Source: Chryseobacterium luteum (GTDB lineage Bacteria > Bacteroidota > Bacteroidia > Flavobacteriales > Weeksellaceae). From it: DNA of 64,000 nucleotides. The stretch covers positions 43,243 to 107,242 of the forward strand of contig NZ_JPRO01000008.1 of assembly GCF_000737785.1 (NCBI RefSeq), written 5' to 3'. A program made the translations under genes and the position numbers. The notes under the pieces are model-generated. The model was not told the origin of the DNA, made no database searches, and saw only the letters and a program-made list of their open reading frames with translations. Shown here one piece after another: positions 1 through 8,296 of the stretch; positions within the stretch are counted from its first letter, which is position 1, and each line of letters begins with the position of its first letter.

Positions 1-413
1 CGAACGCACCATCCAATACTTCTACAACGTATTCTTTTGATTTAGCAAATTATACAGGAGCCAATACAATTTTTGCATTTTATGCTTCCGAAGGTGATGT
101 AAATGATACTGAAGATTATGAATTCTTCGTTGATAATTTTAAAATAGAATCTGCAAATCTGGCAACATCTGAAGTTTCCAAAGCAAAAGAAACTATTAAG
201 GCATATCCAAATCCTTTCACTGATGTATTGAATATTTCAAAAGCAGAACTGGTAAAATCGGTTTCTATTTCTGATGTTTCCGGACGATTGGTGAAAACTA
301 TTGAAAATCCATCTTCTGCTCTTCATTTAGCAGATCTGAAACAAGGATTGTATTTCGTTACTTTAAATATGAAAGACGGTTCCAGACAGATGATCAAAGC
401 GATCAAAAAATAA
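1..413 (+). CDS. T9SS type A cargo protein, C-terminal fragment
   Basis: The window opens inside this gene: the frame starting at base 3 is open without a start codon to the TAA at 411-413, so about 136 C-terminal residues are present. The first part ends in a [12 protein letters not shown] strand, typical of the end of a cleaved-adhesin/MAM-like beta-sandwich. A short linker ([11 protein letters not shown]) leads into the type A sorting domain, recognisable by YPNPF, the [12 protein letters not shown] strand and a basic end (KAIKK). In this family the domain directs export by the type IX system and is removed at the cell surface. The catalytic or adhesive part lies outside the window, so the function of the whole protein is unknown. 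The sorting-domain call is secure; the beta-sandwich call is tentative. Confidence 0.85.
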   Translation, partial: NAPSNTSTTYSFDLANYTGANTIFAFYASEGDVNDTEDYEFFVDNFKIESANLATSEVSKAKETIKAYPNPFTDVLNISKAELVKSVSISDVSGRLVKTIENPSSALHLADLKQGLYFVTLNMKDGSRQMIKAIKK

Positions 414-435
414 GAATAAATAATACATTTATACT

Positions 436-465
436 AAGAAAGACGGCAATATTGCCGTCTTTCTT
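436..465. terminator. Perfect palindromic terminator
   Basis: A perfect 30-bp inverted repeat (15-bp arms, AAGAAAGACGGCAAT and its complement) starts 23 bp after the stop of the upstream gene. Its A-rich and T-rich ends make it usable from both strands, so it probably also ends the small minus-strand gene at 490-648. Confidence 0.8.
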
Positions 466-489
466 ATATTTACCTATCTACTATTACGA

Positions 490-648
490 TCACTTATCGG
501 GTATGGGCTGTATATCACCTGTATTCATATGCTCAAAGACAGTCGGGAAAAACATTACAAGTACAAAATAAATAATGATCATTAATACGATTAAAGAGAA
601 AAGGATAATGACCAGACTGTTCGGCTTATTTTTCTTTTGTGGTTCCAT
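490..648 (-). CDS. Small single-pass membrane protein (52 aa)
   Basis: A short open frame not covered by longer gene calls. It starts at ATG 646-648 and stops at TGA 490-492. The product begins with a basic, polar segment (MEPQKKNKPN), then about 24 hydrophobic residues (from SLVIILFSLIVL to VLVMFF), then a polar tail ending IQPIPDK. This layout gives a single membrane helix with a cytoplasmic N-terminus by the positive-inside rule. It sits between a terminator palindrome and the end of the potassium-channel gene, in the same orientation as the channel, whose stop is 46 bp upstream. I do not recognise the family. Co-transcription with the channel is possible, so it could be a small partner of it, but that is inference. 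Confidence 0.55.
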   Translation of the reverse strand: MEPQKKNKPNSLVIILFSLIVLMIIIYFVLVMFFPTVFEHMNTGDIQPIPDK

Positions 649-693
649 GATTTTTATGGTATTTGGTTAATAGATTAATATCAATACCAAATA

Positions 694-1521
694 CTAAGCT
701 AATTTCTTGCCACACTGTTTGCAGTATCTGGCATCATCATCTATATCTTCATTCCCGCACTGTTCACAGATCTTTTCCAGGTTCTGTCTTTTATTGCGCA
801 TCTCTGCCGTTACAATTCCTGTAGGGACTGCGATAATGGAATAACCTGCAAGCATTAAAATAACCGCGAAAAATTTACCCATCGGTGTGATGGGAGACAC
901 ATCTCCATAACCAACTGTAGTCACCGTAACCACAGCCCAGTAAATAGCCTGCGGAATAGTTTCAAAGCCCGGTCTTCCGCCTTCCACCATAAACATGAGC
1001 GACCCCACGATCACTGAAAAAATAATCAGGAACAAAAGGAAAATATAGATCTTTCTGGAGCTGTTCTTTAAGGCACGGACGATGAGGTAGCCGTCATTCA
1101 TAAAATCCAGTAGATTGAAGATCCTGAAAATCCTCAGCATTCTCAGCATCCTGAATATCAGGAAGTATTTTGTAACAGGAAAAAAGAAACTCAGGTAAAA
1201 GGGAACCAGCGCAAGGAAATCGATGATCCCGAAAAAGCTGAAAATGTAATTTTTTTTATTCTTTAAAACACTGATCCGCATCCAGTATTCAGCTGTGAAA
1301 AAAATAGAAATGACCCACTCAAGGATCAGAAATGTATAATGGAACCTTTTGTCTAGCTGGGGTACACTCTCCATCATAATAATGGCGGTGCTTATAAGGA
1401 TCAGAGATAATAATGTGATGTCAAATAACTTTCCGAGCTTAGTATCGGCCCGGTAGATAATCCTGTAAAGAAATCTTTTCCAAAGCTTGTCTTCGGGAAC
1501 AAGATTATGTTCTCTTTCCAT
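694..1521 (-). CDS. Six-helix voltage-gated-type potassium channel with C-terminal zinc ribbon
   Basis: A 275-residue ion transporter of the Kv/KvAP type. Hydrophobic segments S1-S4 fill roughly residues 32-140. S4 carries arginines spaced every third residue (R124, R127, R130, R133). A pore loop follows with the selectivity filter TVGYGD at 202-207, then S6 to about residue 235. This is the standard architecture of a tetrameric inner-membrane K+ channel. After S6 the protein does not end in an RCK or cyclic-nucleotide domain. It has a short linker and a zinc ribbon with two CxxC pairs (C252/C255 and C267/C270). The channel call is firm; gating by voltage is inferred from S4. The zinc ribbon may serve in assembly or partner binding. 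Its neighbours suggest no specific pathway. Confidence 0.93.
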   Translation of the reverse strand: MEREHNLVPEDKLWKRFLYRIIYRADTKLGKLFDITLLSLILISTAIIMMESVPQLDKRFHYTFLILEWVISIFFTAEYWMRISVLKNKKNYIFSFFGIIDFLALVPFYLSFFFPVTKYFLIFRMLRMLRIFRIFNLLDFMNDGYLIVRALKNSSRKIYIFLLFLIIFSVIVGSLMFMVEGGRPGFETIPQAIYWAVVTVTTVGYGDVSPITPMGKFFAVILMLAGYSIIAVPTGIVTAEMRNKRQNLEKICEQCGNEDIDDDARYCKQCGKKLA

Positions 1522-1583
1522 TTTTTAATGTTTTTTAAAATTAACAAATTATCGTTATTTTCGTAGCAAACATACAGAATAAA

Positions 1584-2681
1584 ATGACAATAAGCGAAGT
1601 AATTTCAAAAATAGAAAACCGTATTCCTCTGCAGCAGGCAGAAGATTTTGACAACGTGGGACTGCTGTGCGGAATTCCGGACCGAAATGTCAGCGGCATA
1701 CTGGTATGCCATGATGCACTTGAAAATGTTATAGATGAGGCCATTCAGAAAAACTGTAACCTGGTTGTATGTTTTCATCCCATTATTTTTTCAGGATTAA
1801 AATCTCTGACTGGGAAGAATTATGTAGAAAGAGCAGTACTAAAGGCCATTGAAAATAAAATTGCCATTTATGCCATACACACGGCATTTGATAATGATTT
1901 CTTTGGGGTAAACCATCAAATATGCAGCCAGCTGGGATTAAAAGATCTGAAAATCCTTCAGCCTAAAAAAAATAATTTGAAACAGCTGAGCGTCTTTGTA
2001 CCCAAAGATTATTCGGGAAAGGTAAAAGAAGCGCTGTTTGATGCAGGAGCGGGGAATATAGGCTTTTATGACGAATGCAGTTTTACTTTGAGCGGAAATG
2101 GAACATTCAGACCGGTTGAAGGTTCAAACCCATTCTCCGGGCAGCGGAATATCCGTGAAAATGCGGATGAAGATATGATCTCCGTTATTTTTGAAGACTA
2201 TAAAAAAGGAAAAATCATTTCAGCAATGAAGGCTGCGCACCCTTATGAAGAAGTGGCTTATCAGATATACCAGCTGGATAATGAGAACCAGTATTCAGGT
2301 TTGGGAATGTATGGCGATTTTGAGGAAGGAATCGATGAACAGGATTTTTTAAAGCTGGTGAAAGAGAAATTCAGTCTGGAAGTTATCAAACATTCTGATT
2401 TTACCCGTAAAAAAATAAAAAGAGTAGGGGTTCTGGGTGGCTCCGGAGCCGGAGGAATAAGGTCTGCTATGGCTCAGAAATGTGATGCTTATCTCACCGG
2501 AGATATCAAATACCACGACTATTTCCTGTCAGAATCCAAAATGCTGATCTGTGACATAGGGCATTATGAATCAGAACAATTCGTTACTCAACAATTATTT
2601 GAAATTTTATCACAAAAATTTAGTACATTTGCAATTTCAAAATCTATTGAAAAAACCAACCCAGTAAATTATTTCATTTAA
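1584..2681 (+). CDS. Nif3-like dinuclear metal-centre protein
   Basis: A 365-residue member of the NIF3/YbgI (GTP cyclohydrolase I type 2 homologue) family. Metal-site motifs are visible: CFHPIIF near residue 63, HTAFDNDFFGVN near 97-108, and the C-terminal GDIKYHD and DIGHYESE. The protein is about 100 residues longer than E. coli YbgI because the central domain (roughly 130-235) is inserted, as in the long form found in Bacteroidota and Firmicutes. These proteins form toroidal hexamers; the physiological substrate is unresolved. The stop lies 2 bp before the next gene, so the two are almost certainly co-transcribed, a pairing common in this phylum. Confidence 0.93.
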   Translation: MTISEVISKIENRIPLQQAEDFDNVGLLCGIPDRNVSGILVCHDALENVIDEAIQKNCNLVVCFHPIIFSGLKSLTGKNYVERAVLKAIENKIAIYAIHTAFDNDFFGVNHQICSQLGLKDLKILQPKKNNLKQLSVFVPKDYSGKVKEALFDAGAGNIGFYDECSFTLSGNGTFRPVEGSNPFSGQRNIRENADEDMISVIFEDYKKGKIISAMKAAHPYEEVAYQIYQLDNENQYSGLGMYGDFEEGIDEQDFLKLVKEKFSLEVIKHSDFTRKKIKRVGVLGGSGAGGIRSAMAQKCDAYLTGDIKYHDYFLSESKMLICDIGHYESEQFVTQQLFEILSQKFSTFAISKSIEKTNPVNYFI

Positions 2682-2683
2682 AT

Positions 2684-3460
2684 ATGGCAAAAACCAACGA
2701 TATTTCAGTTGAAGAAAAATTAAGAGCTTTATACGATTTGCAGATCATTGATTCAAGATTGGATGAAATCCGAAATACCAGAGGAGAATTGCCAATTGAA
2801 GTTGAGGATCTTGAAATTGAGATCGAAGGACTTGAAAAAAGAGCTGAAAAATTTCATGCAGAGATCAAAGATCAGGATGACCAGATCAAAACAAAACATG
2901 AAGTGATTAACCATGCAAAAACGTTAATTGAAAAATACAAATCTCAGCAGGATAATGTAAGAAACAATAAAGAGTTTGAAGCATTAGGAAAAGAAATGGA
3001 ATTCCAGGATCTGGAAATTCAGCTTGCTGAAAAAAGAATTAAAGAATTCGGAGTTAAAATTGCTCACAAAAATGAAACGTTAAGCGAACTTAACGAGAAA
3101 ATCAGTGACCTGAAAAACCATTTAAAATTCAAAAAAGAAGAATTGGATGGTCTTGTATCTGAAACTAAAAAAGAAGAAGAGTACTTAATAGAGCAGTCTA
3201 AAGAGTATGCCAGCAAAATTGACGAAAGATTGCTTGCTTCATATAACAGGATCAGAAGGAGCTCTCCCAACGGATTGGCTGTTGTAGGATTGGAAAGAGG
3301 AGCACCGAAAGGGTCGTTCTTCACTATTCCTCCTCAGAAGCAGATGGAAATTGCTCAGAGAAAGAAAATCATCATCGATGAGCACTCCGGAAAAATTCTT
3401 GTAGATGACGAATTGGTAATGGAAGAAAACGAAAGAATGAAATCTGTAATTAAATTCTAA
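2684..3460 (+). CDS. CdsZ-type coiled-coil protein lacking the zinc-ribbon cysteines
   Basis: A 258-residue protein whose first about 185 residues are charged, heptad-like coiled coil. The C-terminal segment (from about residue 190, NGLAVVGLERGAP) aligns by eye with the C4-type zinc-ribbon domain of the CdsZ family (formerly DUF164), which usually follows Nif3 in Bacteroidota. The surrounding framework is kept (PPQKQMEIAQRKKIII, SGKILVDDEL). The four positions that normally carry cysteines hold other residues: GAPKGSF where CxxC is expected and DEHSG where the second CxxC is expected. The whole protein contains no cysteine, so it cannot bind zinc in the usual way. A role in translation or regulation is known only for distant relatives; none is claimed here. 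Confidence 0.85.
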   Translation: MAKTNDISVEEKLRALYDLQIIDSRLDEIRNTRGELPIEVEDLEIEIEGLEKRAEKFHAEIKDQDDQIKTKHEVINHAKTLIEKYKSQQDNVRNNKEFEALGKEMEFQDLEIQLAEKRIKEFGVKIAHKNETLSELNEKISDLKNHLKFKKEELDGLVSETKKEEEYLIEQSKEYASKIDERLLASYNRIRRSSPNGLAVVGLERGAPKGSFFTIPPQKQMEIAQRKKIIIDEHSGKILVDDELVMEENERMKSVIKF

Positions 3461-3477
3461 TTGCAATTCAAAATAAT

Positions 3478-3509
3478 AAAAATGTGCTTCAGAAATGAAG
3501 CACATTTTT
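3478..3509 (+). terminator. Rho-independent terminator after the nif3-cdsZ pair
   Basis: A 14-bp stem (AAAAATGTGCTTCA and its complement) closes on a GAAA tetraloop and ends in T6. It starts 18 bp after the stop codon. Confidence 0.88.
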
Positions 3510-3525
3510 TATTGTGTAAAAGTAA

Positions 3526-3557
3526 AATAAGCTGCTTCATTTCCGAAACAGCTTATT
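3526..3557 (-). terminator. Terminator for the acyl-CoA ligase gene
   Basis: An imperfect inverted repeat (AATAAGCTG ... CAGCTTATT) ends 5 bp from the minus-strand ligase stop. It is followed on that strand by a T-rich stretch. Confidence 0.65.
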
Positions 3558-3562
3558 GCATT

Positions 3563-5341
3563 TTATTCGTGATGTTCGTACATTTTGTTGTACAGATCCA
3601 TAAATTTCTCTTTTATTGCTTTTCTTTTAAGCTTTAAAGTAGGAGTAAGCAGTCCTGTATCAATGGCCCATACTTCAGGGGTCAGCTCAATTTTTTTGAT
3701 CTTTTCCCAGTTTCCGAGATGCTCATTGATGCTTTCTATTTCCTTTTCAATTCTTTCTTTCAATTCAGGGCTTTTTGCAATTTCTGCAGGGGTGGAACCT
3801 ATATTTATATTGTTCCTCATTGCCCAGCTTTTAGCAAACTCAAAGTCAGGCTGTACCAGTGCACACGGCATCTTTTCGCCATCTCCAACCACCATAATCT
3901 GCTCAATAAACTTGGAAGCTTTTGCCTGGTTTTCAATCGTTTGCGGGGCAATGTATTTTCCGCCTGATGTTTTAAACATTTCCTTCTTACGGTCAGTGAT
4001 CTGAAGGAATCCTTCACTGTCGATATGCCCGATGTCTCCTGTTTTGAAAAAGCCATCTTCGGTAAAAGTTTCTCTCGTCATTTCTTCAGCTTTAAAATAC
4101 CCTTTGAAAACAGAGGGGCCTTTTACCGTGATTTCACCGTCTTCCTGGATCTTTACCTGCAGATTATCCAATGGTCTGCCGACGGTACCGATCTTCATCT
4201 TATCAAAACTGTTTACAGAAATAACCGGTGAAGTTTCGGTTAAACCGTATCCTTCTAAGATAGGAATTCCGGCATTCTGGAACATCAGGTTTAATCTTGT
4301 GGACAAGGCTGCAGAACCGGAAACCAAAGTGATGATTTCTCCGCCCAGTCCTTCTCTCCATTTAGAAAATACCAGTTTATCAGCAATGATTCCCTGTAAT
4401 CCTGAAGGTTTGGAGATTTCTTTTTTCTTGCTGATTAAATTTAAAGCCCAGAAGAATATTTTTGATTTTATTCCGCCGGCTGAAGAACCTGTGTTGTAGA
4501 TCTTATCATATACTTTTTCCACCAGTCTGGGCACAACACTCATATAATGGGGTTTTACTTCTTTTACATTTTCCCCCATTTTATCAATGCTTTCAGCGAA
4601 ATAAATAGAAAAGCCATTGTACTGGAAAAGATAAAAAAGCATCCTTTCGAAAATATGACAGATAGGAAGGAAGCTCAACACCCTTGTATCCTTGTAATCC
4701 AGGCTTTTTTTCTTGGGGATTCTTGGAACGGAGCCCAATACATTGGATACAATATTGTGATGGGTAAGCATCACGCCTTTTGGTTTCCCCGTGGTTCCTG
4801 AAGTATAAATAATGGTAGCCAGATCCTCGGAATTAATGGCATTGGAAAGATCTTCCACCTCGGTCTGGGTGGAATCGTCCTCACCAAGATCCAGAATTTC
4901 TTTCCAGTTGGCAGCTCCGCTGATATTGTCGAAAGTAAAAATTCCCTGTAGTGAAGGGATGTTGTGTTTTACCTTCATCACTTTGCCAAGCAGTTCCTTA
5001 TCAGATACAAAGCAATACTGTATTTCAGCATTATTGAATATAAATTCATAATCTTCAGCAGAAATACTCGGATAAACGGGAACGGAAACTACACCGATCT
5101 GGGACAGTCCAAAATCCATAACAGCCCATTCCGTGCGGGAATTGGTAGTGATAAGAGCAATCTTGTCTCCGGGTTTTATCCCCAGTTTCAAAAGTCCCCT
5201 GGATATTTTATTTCCCTGACTGATAAACTCCAGCGTTGAAGTTTTTTTCCATTCACCCTGATATTTCGTTACAAACATATCCGTTTTAGGAAATTGATCT
5301 AAGGCATAGTATGGAATATCGAATAATCTTTTGATTGTCAT
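3563..5341 (-). CDS. Long-chain fatty-acid--CoA ligase (AMP-forming)
   Basis: A 592-residue adenylate-forming enzyme that activates fatty acids to acyl-CoA with ATP. Motifs visible in order: the AMP/phosphate-binding loop IIYTSGTTGKPKGVML near residue 177, the LSFLPICHIFER motif near 225, GYGLTETSP near 365, the hinge region TGDIGHIDSEGFLQITDRKKE around 440, and the C-terminal catalytic segment that includes TSGGKYIAPQTIE. Length and the extended C-terminus fit the eukaryote-like long-chain acyl-CoA synthetase group common in Bacteroidota rather than E. coli FadD. It faces an acyl-CoA dehydrogenase gene across a 311-bp divergent spacer, consistent with fatty-acid activation and the first oxidation step. 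Confidence 0.93.
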   Translation of the reverse strand: MTIKRLFDIPYYALDQFPKTDMFVTKYQGEWKKTSTLEFISQGNKISRGLLKLGIKPGDKIALITTNSRTEWAVMDFGLSQIGVVSVPVYPSISAEDYEFIFNNAEIQYCFVSDKELLGKVMKVKHNIPSLQGIFTFDNISGAANWKEILDLGEDDSTQTEVEDLSNAINSEDLATIIYTSGTTGKPKGVMLTHHNIVSNVLGSVPRIPKKKSLDYKDTRVLSFLPICHIFERMLFYLFQYNGFSIYFAESIDKMGENVKEVKPHYMSVVPRLVEKVYDKIYNTGSSAGGIKSKIFFWALNLISKKKEISKPSGLQGIIADKLVFSKWREGLGGEIITLVSGSAALSTRLNLMFQNAGIPILEGYGLTETSPVISVNSFDKMKIGTVGRPLDNLQVKIQEDGEITVKGPSVFKGYFKAEEMTRETFTEDGFFKTGDIGHIDSEGFLQITDRKKEMFKTSGGKYIAPQTIENQAKASKFIEQIMVVGDGEKMPCALVQPDFEFAKSWAMRNNINIGSTPAEIAKSPELKERIEKEIESINEHLGNWEKIKKIELTPEVWAIDTGLLTPTLKLKRKAIKEKFMDLYNKMYEHHE

Positions 5342-5652
5342 GATTTTTTAAGCAATTTTTAAAGAATTTTAAATATAAGCATTTTTTTTAATTGTAGTAA
5401 TCAGAAATCATCAATCGGGAATTAATTGAATGCCAGCCATAATAAACAGCCGATTTCAGGACTGTCAGCTCAAACTTCAATCCCGCTAATTTTAACTTCA
5501 ATCTCAACCTTTACATCAGCTTTATTCTAACATTTATCTTTGTCTTTACCGCCCTGAACTTCCTGATATCCGCAACCTACTCCTAATTTCCAATTCTATT
5601 TTCAGATTTCGTTAAAAAGTGTAAATTTACGGCTATCTAATTATTATTTTTT
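5342..5652. other. Divergent intergenic spacer with pyrimidine-rich strand and short direct repeat
   Basis: This 311-bp gap separates the divergent acyl-CoA ligase and acyl-CoA dehydrogenase genes. No open frame or RNA gene is apparent. From about 5470 to 5610 the plus strand is C/T-rich and unusually poor in G. A 10-bp direct repeat, AACTTCAATC, occurs at 5473-5482 and 5494-5503, exactly two helical turns (21 bp) apart. This could be a regulator site, but no family is recognised. Confidence 0.4.
5535..5542 (+). promoter_or_regulatory. Putative -7 promoter box (TATCTTTG)
   Basis: Matches the Bacteroidota -7 consensus TAnnTTTG. It lies 110 bp before the acyl-CoA dehydrogenase start, so use of this box would give a leader of roughly 100 nt. 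No clear -33 TTTG is seen at the right distance. A weaker TAAATTTA lies closer to the gene, near 5623. Confidence 0.35.
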
Positions 5653-6792
5653 ATGGACTTTAATTTATCGGAAGAACAGCTGATGATTCAGCAGGCTGCA
5701 AGAGATTTTGCACAAAATGAACTATTACCTGGAGTTATTGAAAGAGACCGCGACCAGAAATTTCCTACAGAGCAAGTAAAGAAAATGGGTGAAATGGGCC
5801 TTTTGGGAATGATGGTTGATCCTAAATACGGTGGCGCAGGAATGGATAGCGTTTCTTACGTTTTGGCAATGGAAGAGATCGCAAAAATAGATGCTTCCGC
5901 AGCTGTGGTAATGTCCGTAAACAACTCTCTGGTATGTGCAGGTCTTGAAAAATTTGCTTCCGAAGAACAAAAAGTAAAATACCTTACTCCTCTTGCTAGC
6001 GGAAAGGTAATTGGCGCTTTCGCATTATCCGAGCCTGAAGCAGGTTCTGATGCTACTTCCCAAAAAACAACCGCAGAAGACAAAGGAGATTACTACCTTT
6101 TAAATGGTATCAAGAACTGGATCACCAACGGAGGAACAGCTTCTTATTATATTGTAATTGCACAGACAGATCCTGAGAAAAAACATAAAGGAATTAACGC
6201 TTTCATCGTTGAAAGAGGATGGGAAGGTTTTGATATTGGCGTGAAAGAAGACAAATTGGGAATCAGAGGAAGTGATACGCATTCTTTGATCTTTAATAAC
6301 GTTAAAATACCGAAAGAAAACAGAATCGGAGAAGACGGGTTCGGATTCAATTTTGCAATGGCAGTATTGAATGGAGGGAGAATAGGTATTGCTTCTCAGG
6401 CTTTAGGTATTGCTGCAGGTGCTTATGAATTGGCTTTGAAATATGCTAAAACAAGAAAAGCTTTTAAAACTGAGATCATCAACCACCAGGTAATTGCATT
6501 TAAACTGGCAGATATGGCTACCCAGATCACTGCGGCAAGAATGTTATGTTTCAAAGCTGCGTGCGAGAAAGATGCAGGTAAAGACATTTCTGAAAGCGGT
6601 GCAATGGCAAAACTATATGCTTCTCAGGTGGCAATGGATACTACCATTGAAGCCGTTCAGATCCACGGTGGATACGGATACGTGAAAGAATACCACGTGG
6701 AAAGAATGATGAGAGATGCGAAGATCACGCAGATCTATGAAGGTACTTCCGAGATCCAGAAAATTGTGATCTCCAGAAGCATCGCAAAATAA
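5653..6792 (+). CDS. Short-chain-type acyl-CoA dehydrogenase
   Basis: A 379-residue FAD flavoenzyme that introduces the alpha-beta double bond in acyl-CoA. It begins with the helical N-terminal domain (MDFNLSEEQLMIQQAARDF). The middle beta domain contains the substrate/FAD-binding motif AFALSEPEAGSDA near residue 120, and the C-terminal helical domain carries QIHGGYGYVKEY. The catalytic glutamate is in IYEGTSEIQ near residue 363, the usual position for butyryl/short-chain enzymes. Length is standard. The divergent acyl-CoA ligase supports a fatty-acid oxidation role; exact chain length is not determined. A small membrane-anchored protein follows 20 bp downstream, probably in the same transcript. 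Confidence 0.94.
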   Translation: MDFNLSEEQLMIQQAARDFAQNELLPGVIERDRDQKFPTEQVKKMGEMGLLGMMVDPKYGGAGMDSVSYVLAMEEIAKIDASAAVVMSVNNSLVCAGLEKFASEEQKVKYLTPLASGKVIGAFALSEPEAGSDATSQKTTAEDKGDYYLLNGIKNWITNGGTASYYIVIAQTDPEKKHKGINAFIVERGWEGFDIGVKEDKLGIRGSDTHSLIFNNVKIPKENRIGEDGFGFNFAMAVLNGGRIGIASQALGIAAGAYELALKYAKTRKAFKTEIINHQVIAFKLADMATQITAARMLCFKAACEKDAGKDISESGAMAKLYASQVAMDTTIEAVQIHGGYGYVKEYHVERMMRDAKITQIYEGTSEIQKIVISRSIAK

Positions 6793-6812
6793 ATTAAATA
6801 TAAACACTGCTT

Positions 6813-7178
6813 ATGAAAAAAACTTTGTGGATCAGCCTCGGTGTAATCCTTCTTCTGATAGGGGTAACGGTATGGTATAAATACTATTTCGTCTTTGGGG
6901 AAGGGGTGAAGTCCGGCTATCTGAATTATGCCATGAAAAAAGGCTATGTTTTCAAAACGTATGAAGGAAAACTTATCCAGGAAGGTTTTGGAAAAGGAAA
7001 GACAGGAACCATTACAAGCTATGAGTTTGAGTTTTCTGTAGAAGATCCTGAAATTTTTAAGCAGCTGGAAACCAACAGCGGCAAAACTTTCGATCTTCAT
7101 TACAAAGAATACAATGGAGCGCTTCCGTGGAGAGGCAACACAAAGTTTATTGTAGACAAAGTAGTGAACATGAAATAG
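6813..7178 (+). CDS. Conserved membrane-anchored protein of unknown function
   Basis: A 121-residue protein with one N-terminal hydrophobic segment (about residues 4-22, WISLGVILLLIGVTVW) and a roughly 95-residue soluble domain. The soluble domain is rich in aromatic and beta-forming residues (YVFKTYEGKLIQEGFGKG, FEFSVEDPEIF, GALPWRGNTKFIVDKV). Proteins of this shape are widespread in Bacteroidota and often carry misleading transferred names. I do not assign a function. The start lies 20 bp after the acyl-CoA dehydrogenase stop and a strong terminator follows, so the two genes appear to form a short operon. Confidence 0.75.
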   Translation: MKKTLWISLGVILLLIGVTVWYKYYFVFGEGVKSGYLNYAMKKGYVFKTYEGKLIQEGFGKGKTGTITSYEFEFSVEDPEIFKQLETNSGKTFDLHYKEYNGALPWRGNTKFIVDKVVNMK

Positions 7179-7179
7179 C

Positions 7180-7205
7180 GAAAGGCTCCCGATCGGGAGC
7201 CTTTC
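7180..7205 (+). terminator. Strong palindromic terminator
   Basis: A perfect palindrome GAAAGGCTCCCGA/TCGGGAGCCTTTC followed by TTTTA starts immediately after the TAG stop of the upstream gene. Confidence 0.9.
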
Positions 7206-7345
7206 TTTTACAAACCACTTTTATAATATACTTAATTAATCTGAATACGTGATGAATTATGAATATTTAAATATACAAAGAAGAAGCTTTTCAGGGATTT
7301 TATTTTTATTAAAATAATATTAAAAAACCTGCCGGTTTGTCCTGT

Positions 7346-8296
7346 TTATTGGGAATTACCATCAGTTTTTTTCTGTTTTTTCTTCTTGTAGAAATAATAT
7401 CCTATTCCACCGATCAGGAATAAAGGCCACAGCGGAAGGAGGAAAAGAAACGCAGAAGTGATCACATTCCAGCCCGATGAAACTGCTGCCAGTGATTTAT
7501 CACCGAAAGTTTTAGGTTCTTTTTCATAATCCGATTTATCCGTAAGGGTTACCGTTATGGTACACAAGGTATTCTCTGAGTAATTGTTTCCGGAAACCTG
7601 TATGTTTTTAGTTTCAATATCACCAATGTCGCTCAGATCATCCATTAACCCGTCAAAATTACGGATCGGAACCTTAATATCCATATAATATACTCTTTGG
7701 CTGTTTTCTTCGTAAGAAGAGCTTCTGTCAGCGGATTCTGTGGTTATATAGGAAAGCTCTTCGCTTTTTACGTAACCGTTATTTTTTATAGTTTCTTCTT
7801 TTACAAGCTGCTTTACCGTTTCTGCGTTGTCAGCTTTTACAGAAAGAAGGCCGGTTTTTACCATTTTATTTTTCAGCTCATAGCTATCGTTTTTTGGCTT
7901 GTCTTTATAGATGATTTTGGTTTCTTTGATCACCTTTGGAGCCGGTACATTAACCACGATCTTCTCAGTTTTTTTCTCTGCTGAATCCTTTTTCTCAATT
8001 TTAGATTCCAGTTTTGTTGAAGCAATTTTGTCGGTTAAAGAATCTACCATCCTGGAGGTGTTTTCCATTTTCTGCTGAATTTCGCCTTTAGCATCCTCAA
8101 AATCTTTTATTCTGATATTGGCCGAATCCAGAACTTTGTCTGTGGTATTACCTATAGAATTGACGGTTTCATTCACTGCAGCAGCAGCACTGTCTGCGGA
8201 ATGTAAAGTATCTTTTATCCGGGATTCTGTTGTTTCCCCTTTTTTACACATAATAAAAGTGCCCGATACAGCAAGAAGTAATATGAACTTTTTCAT
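7346..8296 (-). CDS. DUF4349 domain lipoprotein
   Basis: A 316-residue protein with an N-terminal signal ending in a lipobox-like FIMC at residue 17, then a charged region (about 20-110) rich in Ala, Lys, Asp and Glu with coiled-coil character. The DUF4349 core runs from KMVKTGLLSVKADNAETV (about 145) through the VYYMDIKVPIRNFDGLMDDL strand. A C-terminal membrane helix (about 280-300, FLFLLPLWPLFLIGGIGYYFY) is followed by a lysine tail. DUF4349 proteins are envelope proteins of unknown role. The combination of a lipidated N-terminus and a C-terminal membrane anchor is typical of the family. It is transcribed divergently from the next lipoprotein/protease pair. Confidence 0.88.
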   Translation of the reverse strand: MKKFILLLAVSGTFIMCKKGETTESRIKDTLHSADSAAAAVNETVNSIGNTTDKVLDSANIRIKDFEDAKGEIQQKMENTSRMVDSLTDKIASTKLESKIEKKDSAEKKTEKIVVNVPAPKVIKETKIIYKDKPKNDSYELKNKMVKTGLLSVKADNAETVKQLVKEETIKNNGYVKSEELSYITTESADRSSSYEENSQRVYYMDIKVPIRNFDGLMDDLSDIGDIETKNIQVSGNNYSENTLCTITVTLTDKSDYEKEPKTFGDKSLAAVSSGWNVITSAFLFLLPLWPLFLIGGIGYYFYKKKKQKKTDGNSQ

